A stretch of 64,000 nucleotides of DNA from REEB481 sp964586595 (GTDB taxonomy: Bacteria > Bacteroidota > Bacteroidia > NS11-12g > UBA955): contig CAZPHB010000005.1 in assembly GCA_964586595.1 (NCBI GenBank), positions 1 through 64,000 of the forward strand. Reading direction: 5' to 3'. A program made the translations under genes and the position numbers. Positions 43,445-53,164 of the stretch are shown here, in pieces. How positions within the stretch are numbered: position 1 is the stretch's first letter; each line of letters begins with the position of its first letter. The notes beneath the pieces are model-generated. The model did not search any database. It saw only the letters and a list, made by a program, of their open reading frames with translations, and was not told where the DNA came from.

Positions 43445-45358
43445 ATGTATCGTTTCTTTTTGGTGTTTTGTGCCTTCCTGCATTTCAGTCAGCTGAATGC
43501 ACAGGGCGTTGTGGTTACTCCGGCCGGCGCCCCTGCCCGAACCGAGCTTTTGCCCCGTAATGCCCTGCGAACCTGGGGAATCACCGATACTTTGTCGTTG
43601 CCATTCTTCGATGATTTTACAAGTACTGAAGTGCTGCCCGATGCGCGGCGCTGGTCGGGAAATCAGGTGTATGTAAACCGCACTTTTGTATCCAATGCAC
43701 CAAGCTTCGGCGTTGCAACTTTTGACCACCTGAATCCGAATGGCGCTCCCTGGTCGCCGTTGAACTTTGGAAACTCCAGAGGCTGCGATACACTCAATTC
43801 TCAGGCCATCAACCTGAAGTTCTACAGAAATGGTGCCGCCAATGTGCCCTATAAAGCTTCCGACAGCATCTACCTGAGTTTCTTCTACCTCTGCGGCGGT
43901 CTGGGCGATCGGCCGGAATTGGACGACAGCCTGGTGCTTCAGTTTTTGCAGGCCGACGGCAACTGGGTGACCCAATGGAAACGCACCGGATTCAAACAGG
44001 AGGCGTTCATTCAAGCTTTGGTGCCTGTGTTGGAAGCAGCCAATTTTCATGAAGGATTTCAGTTCCGCTTCATCAATTTCAGCAGACCGGGTGGCAACCT
44101 GAACCATTGGCATCTGGATTACATCCGCATGGCCAGGGGTAGGAATTTCCGCGATACCGGCATCCGCGATGTGGCCATCAGCAGCCTTCCCGGCGGTCTG
44201 CTCGGCACCTACCACAGCATGCCCTACCGGCAGTTTCTGGCAAATACCGCCGCCAATGCAGATACCATCCACGAATTAAACATTAGAAACAACAATGCCG
44301 TGGCGGTGCAAACGCAATATCAGTTCACCGCGCGCAGCAATACAGGGCTGCAGTTGGCACAAAGTCCGTTCCTCGCCAACAACAGAAACGTGCTGGCCCT
44401 TTCCGATACGACCGAACGTTTTAAATCTTTCCCCCTCACCGGGCTGTCAGGTACAGAACCCTGGGTGGATGTTGAATACCGCATCAATCCGCTGTCCAAT
44501 GACCAAACCCCGGGTGAGTATAATGCAATTGGCGACAACAACAGAGTCACGCGGAGGCAGCGGTTCACGCCCTGGCTGGCCTATGATGATGGCAGCGCCG
44601 AAGGCGGCTTCGGACTGGATTATTCTTTCCTGGGAAATGTGCGCGGGCAGGTAGCCATGCGGTTCAAACTGGACAGAGCCGATACGCTGCATGGAATTTC
44701 TACCTTCTTCAACCGCAGCAGGGAAGATGTGGGCAGCCGTCCGTTCACACTCATGATCTGGAAGCGCATTGCAGAACCTCCGGCCCTGAGCAATGTAGGC
44801 GACCAAATCTGGTACAGCACGTTTGTTGAACGTCCGCGCTACACGGACAGCATGCAGGAGTTTACGTATTACATGTTTGATACGGCGCTGGCCTTACCCG
44901 CCGGGGATTTCTACATCGGATGGAGGCAACAGGCACCGTTCATCCTCAACATCGGCTACGACAACAATTTCCGCTTCGCGGGAAAAAATGTCGCGAACCC
45001 TTACGTATTCTTTGACCTTTATGGGAAATGGGAACGCATGCCCGTGGATGTTGCAGGTGCGCCCATGATGCGGCCGTTGCTGGGTTCAAAATCGCAATAC
45101 ACTTTTGGCGCGTCCGAACGCCCGGATGCGACCACGCAAGTATTTCCCAACCCTGTTTCCGGAAATGAATTGCACATCAAAAGTGCCATTCATTTTCAAC
45201 AATTCAGGTTGTTCGACATGCAGGGCCGCTGCACTGCCGCCGGCCGGGTGGCGCATGCTTCGCTGATGTTGCCTGAACAGCTGCGCCCAGGAATGTACAT
45301 CCTTCAGCTGCAGGGTGATGATGGCCGCCTTGTTAACCACAGAATTCAAAAACAATAA
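43445..45358 (+). CDS. Secreted protein with T9SS type A sorting domain
   Basis: A 637-residue protein with a signal peptide (FFLVFCAFLHFSQLNAQ). The mature region has jelly-roll-like motifs (NFSRPGGNLNHWHLDYIRM near residue 220) seen in large Bacteroidota cell-surface proteins, and a C-terminal type A sorting domain (TTQVFPNPVSGNELHI through RPGMYILQL). The ATG at 43445 is chosen over a GTG one codon earlier. It follows the PASTA gene by nine bases and precedes the rhodanese gene by six. Its function is unknown. Confidence 0.88.
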   Translation: MYRFFLVFCAFLHFSQLNAQGVVVTPAGAPARTELLPRNALRTWGITDTLSLPFFDDFTSTEVLPDARRWSGNQVYVNRTFVSNAPSFGVATFDHLNPNGAPWSPLNFGNSRGCDTLNSQAINLKFYRNGAANVPYKASDSIYLSFFYLCGGLGDRPELDDSLVLQFLQADGNWVTQWKRTGFKQEAFIQALVPVLEAANFHEGFQFRFINFSRPGGNLNHWHLDYIRMARGRNFRDTGIRDVAISSLPGGLLGTYHSMPYRQFLANTAANADTIHELNIRNNNAVAVQTQYQFTARSNTGLQLAQSPFLANNRNVLALSDTTERFKSFPLTGLSGTEPWVDVEYRINPLSNDQTPGEYNAIGDNNRVTRRQRFTPWLAYDDGSAEGGFGLDYSFLGNVRGQVAMRFKLDRADTLHGISTFFNRSREDVGSRPFTLMIWKRIAEPPALSNVGDQIWYSTFVERPRYTDSMQEFTYYMFDTALALPAGDFYIGWRQQAPFILNIGYDNNFRFAGKNVANPYVFFDLYGKWERMPVDVAGAPMMRPLLGSKSQYTFGASERPDATTQVFPNPVSGNELHIKSAIHFQQFRLFDMQGRCTAAGRVAHASLMLPEQLRPGMYILQLQGDDGRLVNHRIQKQ

Positions 45359-45364
45359 ACACAG

Positions 45365-45670
45365 ATGGAAGACATATACGTACAGGAACTGAAACAGCGC
45401 ATGGACCAGGGAGCAGACCTCATCATCATTGATGTGCGCGAACCCTGGGAATACGAAGAATTTAATATTGGTGCCGAAAACGTACCCTTGGGACAGCTGC
45501 CTGTGGCCATGATGGAATGGGAAGCATGGAAAGACAGAGAGATCATCGTGCATTGTAAAGCCGGTGGGCGCAGTGCCATGGCAAAAGCTTTGCTCACCCA
45601 GCAGGGCTTCAGCTCCGTGCGTAACCTGCTTGGTGGCATGATGGAGTGGCAGGCCACCATCGGCAGCTGA
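45365..45670 (+). CDS. Rhodanese-like domain protein
   Basis: A 101-residue single-domain rhodanese (sulfurtransferase). The catalytic Cys is in VHCKAGGRSAMA with the loop typical of GlpE/PspE-size proteins, and DVREPWEYEEFNI and LLGGMMEW are family motifs. No signal peptide is visible, so it is cytoplasmic. It lies between a secreted protein and a multihaem cytochrome. Confidence 0.92.
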   Translation: MEDIYVQELKQRMDQGADLIIIDVREPWEYEEFNIGAENVPLGQLPVAMMEWEAWKDREIIVHCKAGGRSAMAKALLTQQGFSSVRNLLGGMMEWQATIGS

Positions 45671-45689
45671 ACAACAGCATCCTCAGCTC

Positions 45690-47639
45690 ATGAAACGCAG
45701 GCTGACACTGCTTCCCCTCTTGCTGCTGTGTGGCTTTGCCGCCGTTGTGGTGTTGCTGCAAAGTCAATGCACAGGCAGCAGCAACCAGGACAGCGTTTCC
45801 ATGTTCCTGAACCACCACGACTCTGCCAAATATGTAGGCATGCAGACCTGTGCCGGCTGCCACCAGGATAAAGTGGACAGCTTCCTGCAAACGGGCATGG
45901 GCAGAAGTTTTGGAATTGCAACGGCAGCGCGCAGCGCGGCAGTATTTCACAAACAGGCGCCTGTGTACGATGCTTGGAACGACTTGTACTATTACCCTTT
46001 TCTTGAAGGAAATCAGCTTCGCCTGAGAGAATACCGCTTGAACGGGAAAGACACGGTATTCAGCCGCACCGAAACGCTGCATTACATCATTGGATCCGGG
46101 CACCATACCAATTCACACCTGATTGAACGCAACGGATATTTATTCCAGGCACCGATCACATTTTATGTGCAGGAAGGGAAATGGGATTTGCCTCCTGGGT
46201 ATGAACAGGGCAACAACATCCGATTCAGCAGGAAAATAGACATGGAATGCATGAGTTGCCACAACGCCATGCCGGAAATGGAAGCGGGCAGCCAAAACCG
46301 GTTCAAACATATTCCCCAGGGCATCGACTGCGAACGCTGTCATGGTCCCGGATCGGTGCATGTTGCGCAGAAAAAAGCGGGAATTCTGGTGGATACCCGC
46401 ACCGCCACCGATTACAGTATTGTAAATCCGGCCAAGCTTCCCTGGTCGCTGCAAATAGATGTATGTCAGCGCTGCCACCTTCAGGGAAACAATGTGCTGC
46501 GCCCGGGCAAGAGCTTCGAAGATTTTCGACCCGGTATGCGCCTGTCGGATGTTTTTGAAGTTTATATGCCCAAGCATGAGGGTGGAGATTATTTCGTGAT
46601 GGCCGGACATGCCGAACGCCTGCAGCAAAGCGCCTGTTTCATCAAAAGCAATCAGGGTTCGTCCTTGGAACGCTTCGACAGAAAGCTGAACTTTACCTGC
46701 ATCACCTGCCACAATCCCCACGTGTCTGTGCGGCAAACCAATACCGCCCGTTTTAATCAGGCCTGCGTGAACTGCCACAATACCAATGCAGGTAAGAAGG
46801 GATGTTCTGAAGAAGCCGCAGCGCTCCAAAAACAGCAAAACAACTGCGTGGGTTGCCACATGCCGCCCAGCGATACACGCGACATCCCGCATGTTACCGT
46901 GCACGACCATTACATCCGGAAACCTTCCGCAGAAAAAAAAGGAAATCCGGTCATCACGGGATTGTACGCCGTGAATAATCCTAAGCCCGACGCAGCCATG
47001 CAAACCCGTGCTTACATCACCTGGTATGAGAAGTTTGAGCGCAACAATCTATATGCTGAACGTGCCAAAAGCATGGTCGAACAACAGGATGTTTCGGTGC
47101 AGATTCACTACCTCTATGCCACGGCACAATTTTCCAAACTGTTGCTTCGCGCGGCGGAAATGAAGCCCGATGCCTGTTCTGACGCCTGGACTGCCTACCG
47201 CATCGCGGTGGCGCATGACGAAACGGGAAATCTTACGCCCGCCCTCGACTGGTACGCTCGTGCTGCAGCCCTGCAACCGGCCCACCTCGATTTTCAGGCT
47301 GAATACGCGAAGGCTTTGCTGCGACTGAAGCAATATGACGACGCTGCGCAGTTGCTCGGCAAAATTTTAAAAGAAGATCCACAACATGAACATGCCCTGG
47401 TAGCCATGGCCATGGTTCAGCTGGCCCGACAAAACGTTGCGGCAGCGCGCGCCGGATTGCTGAAGGCTTTGTCCCTGAATCCCGACAACATGCAGGCCCT
47501 GGAAAATCTTAGGAACCTTTACCAGCAGGCCGGAGATCTGCCAAAGGCCACTGCGATGCAGCAGCGTTTGGATGCGGTGCGTGAGCGGAAGCAGCAGTTT
47601 ACCAGCCGCGCATCACCGTCCACAACACCAGGCAAATAA
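45690..47639 (+). CDS. Seven-haem cytochrome c with C-terminal TPR repeats
   Basis: A 649-residue exported protein with an N-terminal anchor or signal (LLPLLLLCGFAAVVVLL). Seven CxxCH motifs are present: CAGCH (starting at residue 54), CMSCH, CERCH, CQRCH, CITCH, CVNCH and CVGCH, so seven c-type haems are expected. The region resembles cytochrome c554/c-prime-type decahaem proteins and nitrite or DmsE-like electron carriers. From about residue 470 the sequence becomes helical TPR repeats. The substrate is unknown. It overlaps the convergent DUF1761 gene by 41 bases at its 3' end. Confidence 0.9.
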   Translation: MKRRLTLLPLLLLCGFAAVVVLLQSQCTGSSNQDSVSMFLNHHDSAKYVGMQTCAGCHQDKVDSFLQTGMGRSFGIATAARSAAVFHKQAPVYDAWNDLYYYPFLEGNQLRLREYRLNGKDTVFSRTETLHYIIGSGHHTNSHLIERNGYLFQAPITFYVQEGKWDLPPGYEQGNNIRFSRKIDMECMSCHNAMPEMEAGSQNRFKHIPQGIDCERCHGPGSVHVAQKKAGILVDTRTATDYSIVNPAKLPWSLQIDVCQRCHLQGNNVLRPGKSFEDFRPGMRLSDVFEVYMPKHEGGDYFVMAGHAERLQQSACFIKSNQGSSLERFDRKLNFTCITCHNPHVSVRQTNTARFNQACVNCHNTNAGKKGCSEEAAALQKQQNNCVGCHMPPSDTRDIPHVTVHDHYIRKPSAEKKGNPVITGLYAVNNPKPDAAMQTRAYITWYEKFERNNLYAERAKSMVEQQDVSVQIHYLYATAQFSKLLLRAAEMKPDACSDAWTAYRIAVAHDETGNLTPALDWYARAAALQPAHLDFQAEYAKALLRLKQYDDAAQLLGKILKEDPQHEHALVAMAMVQLARQNVAAARAGLLKALSLNPDNMQALENLRNLYQQAGDLPKATAMQQRLDAVRERKQQFTSRASPSTTPGK

Positions 47640-48033
47640 CGCCCAGTTCTGCCAAGTCGTGGCCGGCGTGAATCAGGAATAATTTGAATGATTTGCGCTC
47701 AAACAGGTAATGTGTTCCGTAACTGGTAACCACCAGCGTGATGCAGAGGAAAACAGCGAAAATTCCCAGTGCACCTTTCCCTTCGCCAATCATTTGCGGA
47801 ACCGCGGGCAGGATCAGTGCCATCCCGTAGGATTTCAGAAATCCCATCAAAAATGCACCGCTGAAAATCTTGCCCATGCCCTTGGTGAAATCCGGATGCG
47901 TAGGGTCAATTCCTGCTTCACGCATCCAGAGGTTGCCCAGTGTTTTGGGATTGTACCAAAGGGTTCCTACCACAAAAGTGGATAATGTGGCCAACAGGAT
48001 GGCCAGCCAATTGGGGTGTAGAAAGTCAATCAT
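47599..48033 (-). CDS. DUF1761-family membrane protein
   Basis: A 144-residue protein with four membrane helices and the family hallmark FVVGTLWYNPKTLGNLWM near the N-terminus. The function of DUF1761 is unknown. It is convergent with the cytochrome gene, and their last 41 bases overlap. Confidence 0.9.
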   Translation of the reverse strand: MIDFLHPNWLAILLATLSTFVVGTLWYNPKTLGNLWMREAGIDPTHPDFTKGMGKIFSGAFLMGFLKSYGMALILPAVPQMIGEGKGALGIFAVFLCITLVVTSYGTHYLFERKSFKLFLIHAGHDLAELGVICLVLWTVMRGW

Positions 48034-48071
48034 AACGTTCTGATTAGCAACAGCAAGTTACTGAAAAGTTG

Positions 48072-49418
48072 CTATGCATTGTGTACCCTGATGTTGCGGT
48101 TGTCCTGTACGTACAGCACGGTCAGTGCGGCACACAGCATCAAAAATCCGGCTATCACCAGCGCGTAAATGGCCTGGTTGCCGTACATGTATTTCACGAT
48201 TGGCCCGCCAATGACGCCGTTGATGATTTGCGGGATGGTGATGAAAAAGTTAAAGATGCCCATGTAAATCCCCATTTTTCCGGCAGGAATGCTTCCGGCA
48301 AGGATGGCATAAGGCATGGCAAGGATGGAAGCCCAGGCCAAACCGATGCCGATCATGCTGTAAATCAGGTCGTATTGGTCGTTGGCAAAGTACATGGACA
48401 GCAAGCCGATGCCGCCGGCAAACAGGGAAAAGGCATGTGTTCTCTTTCTTCCAAAACGCCGGGCAATGGCCGGAAGGAACAGCGCATATATGGCAGAAAC
48501 AGCATTGTACACCCCGAAGATGATGCCGGTCCAGGTACCTGCATCGCGGAAGCGGTCCGAACTGTTGTCTTCCAAAGGTAGGCGAAATACGTGATGGGCG
48601 ATGGCCGGTGTGGTGAATACCCACATGCTGAACAGGGCAAACCAGCTGAAGAACTGAACCAGTCCCAACTGCCTCATGGTCTGTGGCATCTTGCGGAAGT
48701 CTGTGAAAATTTGCCTCAATCCGCTGTGTTCCTGCTGCGCAGTTCCATGGTATTGTTCGTACTCACGTGGTGGATATTCACGGGTGAACAACAGTGTAAC
48801 CATGATGCTCAGGAAGAACACTGCTGCGCCAATGTAAAAAGCGTAAATCACATTGTCGGCTACCATGCCTTTTGGCGCGGAGGAAGAAAAACCAAACCAA
48901 TGTTCCAGTACATAAGGCAACCAGGAACCGGCCACGGCACCCACACCAATCAGGGCTGTTTGCACGGAAAATCCCAGGGTGTTCTGGCTGTCGGGCAAGT
49001 TGTCGGCCACCAAGGCGCGGAACGGTTCCATGGCTACATTGATGCTCGCATCCATCAGCATCAGCATGCCTGCGCCAATGAGCAATGCCGACTTGGCGGT
49101 AATCAGGGAAGCGCTGTTGGGAAGTAAGATGAGCGCGAGGCAACAAATGAGGGTTCCTGCAAGGAAATATGGTTTTCTTCGGCCAAGTCTGTTCCAGGTG
49201 CGGTCGCTATAATAGCCAATCAGCGGTTGCACCAGCATGCCCGTGAGCGGAGCCACCAGCCAAAACCACGACAGGTGTTCTACGTGTGCACCGAAATTCT
49301 GGAGGATGGCACTGGCATTGCCGTTTTGTAAGGCGAAGCCAAACTGGATTCCAAGGAATCCAAAGCTCATGTTCCAAATCTGGAGGAAGCTGAGCCGCGG
49401 TTTTTCTATCAGTTTCAA
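48072..49418 (-). CDS. MFS transporter, SLC45-like (probable maltose/oligosaccharide importer)
   Basis: A 448-residue, 12-helix major facilitator protein. The opening IWNMSFGFLGIQFGFALQN and DRTWNRLGRRKPYFL are characteristic of the SLC45 group (sucrose/maltose-proton symporters), which in Bacteroidota often sit next to GH13 enzymes. The start overlaps the stop of the amylase-like gene on the same strand, so the two are coupled. It probably takes up maltose or a short alpha-glucan product (inference). Confidence 0.87.
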   Translation of the reverse strand: MKLIEKPRLSFLQIWNMSFGFLGIQFGFALQNGNASAILQNFGAHVEHLSWFWLVAPLTGMLVQPLIGYYSDRTWNRLGRRKPYFLAGTLICCLALILLPNSASLITAKSALLIGAGMLMLMDASINVAMEPFRALVADNLPDSQNTLGFSVQTALIGVGAVAGSWLPYVLEHWFGFSSSAPKGMVADNVIYAFYIGAAVFFLSIMVTLLFTREYPPREYEQYHGTAQQEHSGLRQIFTDFRKMPQTMRQLGLVQFFSWFALFSMWVFTTPAIAHHVFRLPLEDNSSDRFRDAGTWTGIIFGVYNAVSAIYALFLPAIARRFGRKRTHAFSLFAGGIGLLSMYFANDQYDLIYSMIGIGLAWASILAMPYAILAGSIPAGKMGIYMGIFNFFITIPQIINGVIGGPIVKYMYGNQAIYALVIAGFLMLCAALTVLYVQDNRNIRVHNA

Positions 49419-50860
49419 GGTTTGTCCGGGGTTGAAGGAATGGAAGGTCTGCTTGGTTTTACCGGAGCTGCGCCTCTGGTCATGATTACAAAACCATGAG
49501 GTGGGAGGATGTATCCCGATTGGGGTGTTCCCTGCAGCGGATAGTTGAACAGATACTCAGGATGTTCCGGCAACTGTTCGCCGTCCAGTCGGAAGTTGGC
49601 AGGCTGATCGCCGAAATTCAGGAATACCCAGATTTCATCGTTGTCCATGCTGCGCTGGAAGGCAAACACGCGGGAAGTGTCGCCCATGCCCAGCTTCAAC
49701 TCACGGAAGTTGCCGCCATGTGGCGCATTCCACAAGGCCGGATGGGCTTTTTTGAAGGCGTTCATGGTGCGGAACCAATGGTTCCAGCCAGTATCAGCCC
49801 AGCTGATGGTGTCTTTGTCGAAGAAGCGCAGGCGGTGATTCAGGTTGGCTTCCTGTCCGCTGTAGATGAGCGGGAAACTGCCTGGCAGGGTATAGGTGAG
49901 CACCGACCAGGGCTCCCAGCGTTCGCCATATTTTTCGATTACGGTTCCATTCCAGCTGTTTTCATCGTGGTTGGTCAGGAAGGTCATCCGCATGGTTTTT
50001 GCCGGAAAGCGTTGCTGATCGCGCTTGAGCATCTGTTTCAGCTCGTAAATGGGTTTCTTTCCGCTTTGAATCGCTGCAGAAGTATGCATGAAATCCCAGT
50101 GATAATTGGCGTCGAAGGCGTTTTGAGTATAGGCAACAGGATCTGATTGCGCGTCCGGATGCCAGTCGGCTTCGGCCAGCATGAACATGGGCTTGATCTG
50201 CTCCAGAGCGGTGCGTGCTTCTTCCCAATAGTCGGTAGGCACCAGAAAGGCCACATCGCAGCGGAAGCCGTCTATGTCGCATTCACGAACCCAGAATTTC
50301 ATGGCTTCGGTCATGGCCTTCCGCATGGCCTTGTTCTTGAAGTTTAACTTGGCAACATCGGTCCAGTCGTACTGGGTCACAATTTTTCCCTGTTCATCCT
50401 TTACGTACCAGTCGGGATGTTCTGTGATCCAGGCATGGTCCCAGGCCGTATGGTTCGCCACCCAGTCGATAATCACCTTCATGCCCAGGGAATGCGCCAT
50501 CTGAACCATCATTTTGAACTGTTCCAGCGTGCCGAATTCAGGATTTACGGCCGTGTAGTCGCGAACGGAATAATAACTGCCCAGGGAGCCTTTGCGGTTC
50601 TTCTCGCCAATCGGGTTTACAGGCATCAGCCACAATACATCCACGCCCAGGTTTTTCAGGCGGGGAATATGTGCCATAAATCCGCCGATGTTGCCCTGCG
50701 GACTGAACTGTCGCAGGTTTACCTCGTAAATGACTGCGGTCTTTAACCATTCCATTTCGGGCTTTGGAAGGTGTTCTTTTTCTTTGTTACACACCGGTGC
50801 CAGGAATAAGGGCACCAATCCCATAAACAGGATTAAGGATTTTGGGAACGATTTCATCAT
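49415..50860 (-). CDS. Alpha-amylase-family glycoside hydrolase (GH13), exported
   Basis: A 481-residue GH13 enzyme with a signal sequence and a possible lipid-attachment cysteine (FLAPVC). The conserved regions are visible: DWVANHTAW (region I), DGFRCDVAF with the nucleophile Asp (region II), MLAEADW with the acid/base Glu (region III, about residue 235), and FLTNHDENS (region IV). It would cut alpha-1,4-glucans, with the SLC45-like transporter downstream importing the products. TAATTTAG upstream of the start (about 50880) is a weak -7 match. Confidence 0.92.
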   Translation of the reverse strand: MMKSFPKSLILFMGLVPLFLAPVCNKEKEHLPKPEMEWLKTAVIYEVNLRQFSPQGNIGGFMAHIPRLKNLGVDVLWLMPVNPIGEKNRKGSLGSYYSVRDYTAVNPEFGTLEQFKMMVQMAHSLGMKVIIDWVANHTAWDHAWITEHPDWYVKDEQGKIVTQYDWTDVAKLNFKNKAMRKAMTEAMKFWVRECDIDGFRCDVAFLVPTDYWEEARTALEQIKPMFMLAEADWHPDAQSDPVAYTQNAFDANYHWDFMHTSAAIQSGKKPIYELKQMLKRDQQRFPAKTMRMTFLTNHDENSWNGTVIEKYGERWEPWSVLTYTLPGSFPLIYSGQEANLNHRLRFFDKDTISWADTGWNHWFRTMNAFKKAHPALWNAPHGGNFRELKLGMGDTSRVFAFQRSMDNDEIWVFLNFGDQPANFRLDGEQLPEHPEYLFNYPLQGTPQSGYILPPHGFVIMTRGAAPVKPSRPSIPSTPDKP

Positions 50861-50968
50861 GTAAGCTTCCTTGGGGGCTAAATTAACAAAGCGTGCTGAA
50901 CCTCGATGTATTTTTTTCGAATGAAGAATTGCACGTGCGCAGAAATGAGCGCTGTGGAACTGCGGAAA

Positions 50969-51775
50969 TTAACGGGTATTCTGAACGTTGTTCAATCGGT
51001 AGCTGAGCCCGATTTCTGTGCCGAACTGCCAGCTTCGGTGTTGTTCGTAAACGCCGTTGCTGCTGTTTAATACCGGGAGGCGCAAGGTTGGAACCAATGC
51101 CATATGCAGTCGCTTTTCCAGCACGTAATCTATACGCACGCCGCCGAGGACTGCAACATTGAAGGGATTGGCTGTATATCCGGTATTGGGAATGTGGTAG
51201 GTGAACAGTCCGTCGCTGGTGGTAAATCCGCGCAGGCGCACTACGGTTTCATGTTTGGTCAGGAAACCCGGGGCGATGCCGGCCATGATGTGGATGTCGA
51301 GGTCGCGGATAGGATTTCTGTATTCGGCATTCCAAAGAAAGGTGATGGGCACTTCCAGATAACGGTAGCGCACGTCGTAGTAAACATCTCTGGGTCCGGT
51401 TTGTGAATTGTCAGCCACCACGCCGATTTCAGGATGAATCCAATCGCCAAACTCAATGTTGGATTTAATTCTGCGAAAACCATAATCGGACAGGTTGAGG
51501 CCAACCCGAACGGCCCTTCTGTTGTTTACCGGCTTGATGTAGTGGATTCCGAAATTGAAGGCCATGCGGGGCTGATCGACGCGGCGCAGGCTGTCGGCAA
51601 ATTGTGATGTTAATCCCGGAACATCGGGTGGAAGCTCCACCACACGCAACATCCGCCCCGAAAAGAAGGTGCCCGTGCCAACATCCAGGATTCCTTTTTT
51701 GGGAATCTGAGCAGTGGCGGCAAGGGCTGTGAACGCCAGGGAAGCGGTCGTGATGAGATTGCGTATTTGTGACAT
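50969..51775 (-). CDS. Outer-membrane beta-barrel protein (PorT-like family)
   Basis: A 268-residue protein with a signal peptide (LITTASLAFTALAATAQ) and repeated amphipathic strands ending in aromatic residues (VGLNLSDYGF, VYYDVRYRYLEVPITFLW, FGTEIGLSYRL), the pattern of outer-membrane-barrel proteins of the OmpA-like/PorT family. The ATG at 51775 is chosen; the ATG at 51793 would overlap the MATE gene by seven bases. The function is unknown. It is downstream of the MATE gene on the same strand. Confidence 0.75.
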   Translation of the reverse strand: MSQIRNLITTASLAFTALAATAQIPKKGILDVGTGTFFSGRMLRVVELPPDVPGLTSQFADSLRRVDQPRMAFNFGIHYIKPVNNRRAVRVGLNLSDYGFRRIKSNIEFGDWIHPEIGVVADNSQTGPRDVYYDVRYRYLEVPITFLWNAEYRNPIRDLDIHIMAGIAPGFLTKHETVVRLRGFTTSDGLFTYHIPNTGYTANPFNVAVLGGVRIDYVLEKRLHMALVPTLRLPVLNSSNGVYEQHRSWQFGTEIGLSYRLNNVQNTR

Positions 51776-51786
51776 GCGCCTCGTGT

Positions 51787-53133
51787 TTAACATATTTTCT
51801 TCACCTGCAAATAAAAGCGAGCGGAGGCAAACAGCGCGGTCAGGAATAATCCTACCGTAAATCCAATCCAGATGCCTTCTGTTTTTAAGTCGGCGCCAAA
51901 TCCCAGCCACCATCCCAATGGCAGCCCGATGATCCAGTAACACACCACCAACGCGATGGATGGGATGCGCACATCTTTGATGCCGCGCAACAAGCCTAAA
52001 GATACGGCCTGCACGCCATCGGCAAGTTGAAACAATGCGGCATAAATGAGCAATACGGTGGCAACGCCAACAACCTGTGCATCGTCGGTGTATGCACTTG
52101 CCAGCGCGCCTCGGAATAAAAGAAACAATACCGCGGTGGCAGTCATGTACAGCAATACCATGGCCATAACGGCATTTCCGGCCCTGCGCACCTTACGCCG
52201 GTTTTTTTCGCCAAAGGCGTTTCCTGCCATGATGCTTCCGGCAGCACTGAGTCCGCTGGCGGCCATATAGGTCAAACTGGCCAGGTTCAACGCAATGCCA
52301 TGCGCGCTTTGGTGTGTGGCATTGACCCATCCTGCCATAATTCCTGAAAAGGCAAAACAGGCTACTTCTGCAAAAAACTGCAATCCAATGGGCAGCCCAA
52401 CTTCAAAAACGCGGCCTGCTTCTTCTCTGATTTCATTGGTGCTGAAGCGCTGCTCCGGATGATATTTCTTCATGCCGGGCGCATACCGGATGTAGGTCAT
52501 GGCGGCTATGGCCATGATGATGCGCGAGATCATGGTTGCATACCCCGCTCCGTCCAGTCCCAGTGCTGCACATCCAAGGTTTCCGTTGATGAGTACCCAG
52601 TTCAGGAATACGTTCAACAGCAAGCCTCCGCCGGTGATGTACATGGCTACTTTGGTGAAGCCCAATCCGTCGGTAAACTGTCGGCTGCTCACAAAAAGGA
52701 GCATCGGCAGGCCGCTGAGGTTCACAATGCGCAGGTAGCTGGCCGCCAATGGTTCTACTTCTTTGCTTTGACGCAACCAGCCAATGTTGCTGATGATGCC
52801 TTCCAGCAATGCGAATAATACCACCGATAATCCAACGGTTACCCAAATGCCGGCGCGGTAACTGAGATAGCCTTTCTCCGGGCGGCCCTCGCCGGAATAA
52901 ATGGCTACCAGCGGACTGATGGCAAACAGGATGCCCATGCCGAGGAAATAAACCAGCCAGAAAATATTGTTCGCTGCTACGCTGGCCGCCAGTACTTCGC
53001 GGCCCAGATTCCCTACCATGACCGTGTCGGCAACACCCATCAGCATGATGCCTACCTGTCCTAAGATGATGGGATAGGCCAGCCGCAGGGCCTGTTTCAT
53101 CTCGCGGCGGTATGTTCTGAAAAAGCGCAACAC
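51787..53133 (-). CDS. MATE-family efflux transporter
   Basis: A 448-residue, 12-helix multidrug/sodium or proton antiporter. The family opening LRLAYPIILGQVGIMLMG with MVGNLGREVLAA, and the second-half ASGLSAAGSIMAGNAFGEKN, are intact. No ATG is available at the expected N-terminus. The GTG at 53133 has an exact TAnnTTTG box (TACCTTTG, 53140-53147) six bases upstream, the same layout as other promoters here, and is preferred over TTG 53166 or ATG 53100. It possibly shares an operon with the barrel gene downstream. Confidence 0.88.
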   Translation of the reverse strand: MLRFFRTYRREMKQALRLAYPIILGQVGIMLMGVADTVMVGNLGREVLAASVAANNIFWLVYFLGMGILFAISPLVAIYSGEGRPEKGYLSYRAGIWVTVGLSVVLFALLEGIISNIGWLRQSKEVEPLAASYLRIVNLSGLPMLLFVSSRQFTDGLGFTKVAMYITGGGLLLNVFLNWVLINGNLGCAALGLDGAGYATMISRIIMAIAAMTYIRYAPGMKKYHPEQRFSTNEIREEAGRVFEVGLPIGLQFFAEVACFAFSGIMAGWVNATHQSAHGIALNLASLTYMAASGLSAAGSIMAGNAFGEKNRRKVRRAGNAVMAMVLLYMTATAVLFLLFRGALASAYTDDAQVVGVATVLLIYAALFQLADGVQAVSLGLLRGIKDVRIPSIALVVCYWIIGLPLGWWLGFGADLKTEGIWIGFTVGLFLTALFASARFYLQVKKIC

Positions 53134-53139
53134 CGGGTG

Positions 53140-53164
53140 CAAAGGTATGGGCACTTTAGTGCCC
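53140..53164 (-). promoter_or_regulatory. Promoter of the MATE gene with adjacent hairpin
   Basis: TACCTTTG (minus strand, 53140-53147) is an exact -7 match six bases before the GTG start. Immediately upstream lies a 16-base perfect palindrome (GGGCACT, two bases, AGTGCCC; 53149-53164). The dyad could be an operator or the end signal of the potassium-channel gene above it. On the minus strand the stem is not followed by a T-run, so a simple terminator is unlikely. Confidence 0.5.

Noticed and set aside
43337..44272. Minus-strand frame of 311 codons
   Set aside because: It is antisense to the T9SS cargo gene at 43445-45358, which has signal peptide and sorting domain.
46140..47003. Minus-strand frame of 287 codons
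   Set aside because: It is antisense to the seven CxxCH cytochrome; the cytochrome motifs settle the coding strand.
49496..50146. Plus-strand frame of 216 codons
   Set aside because: It is antisense to the amylase, whose four GH13 regions are intact.
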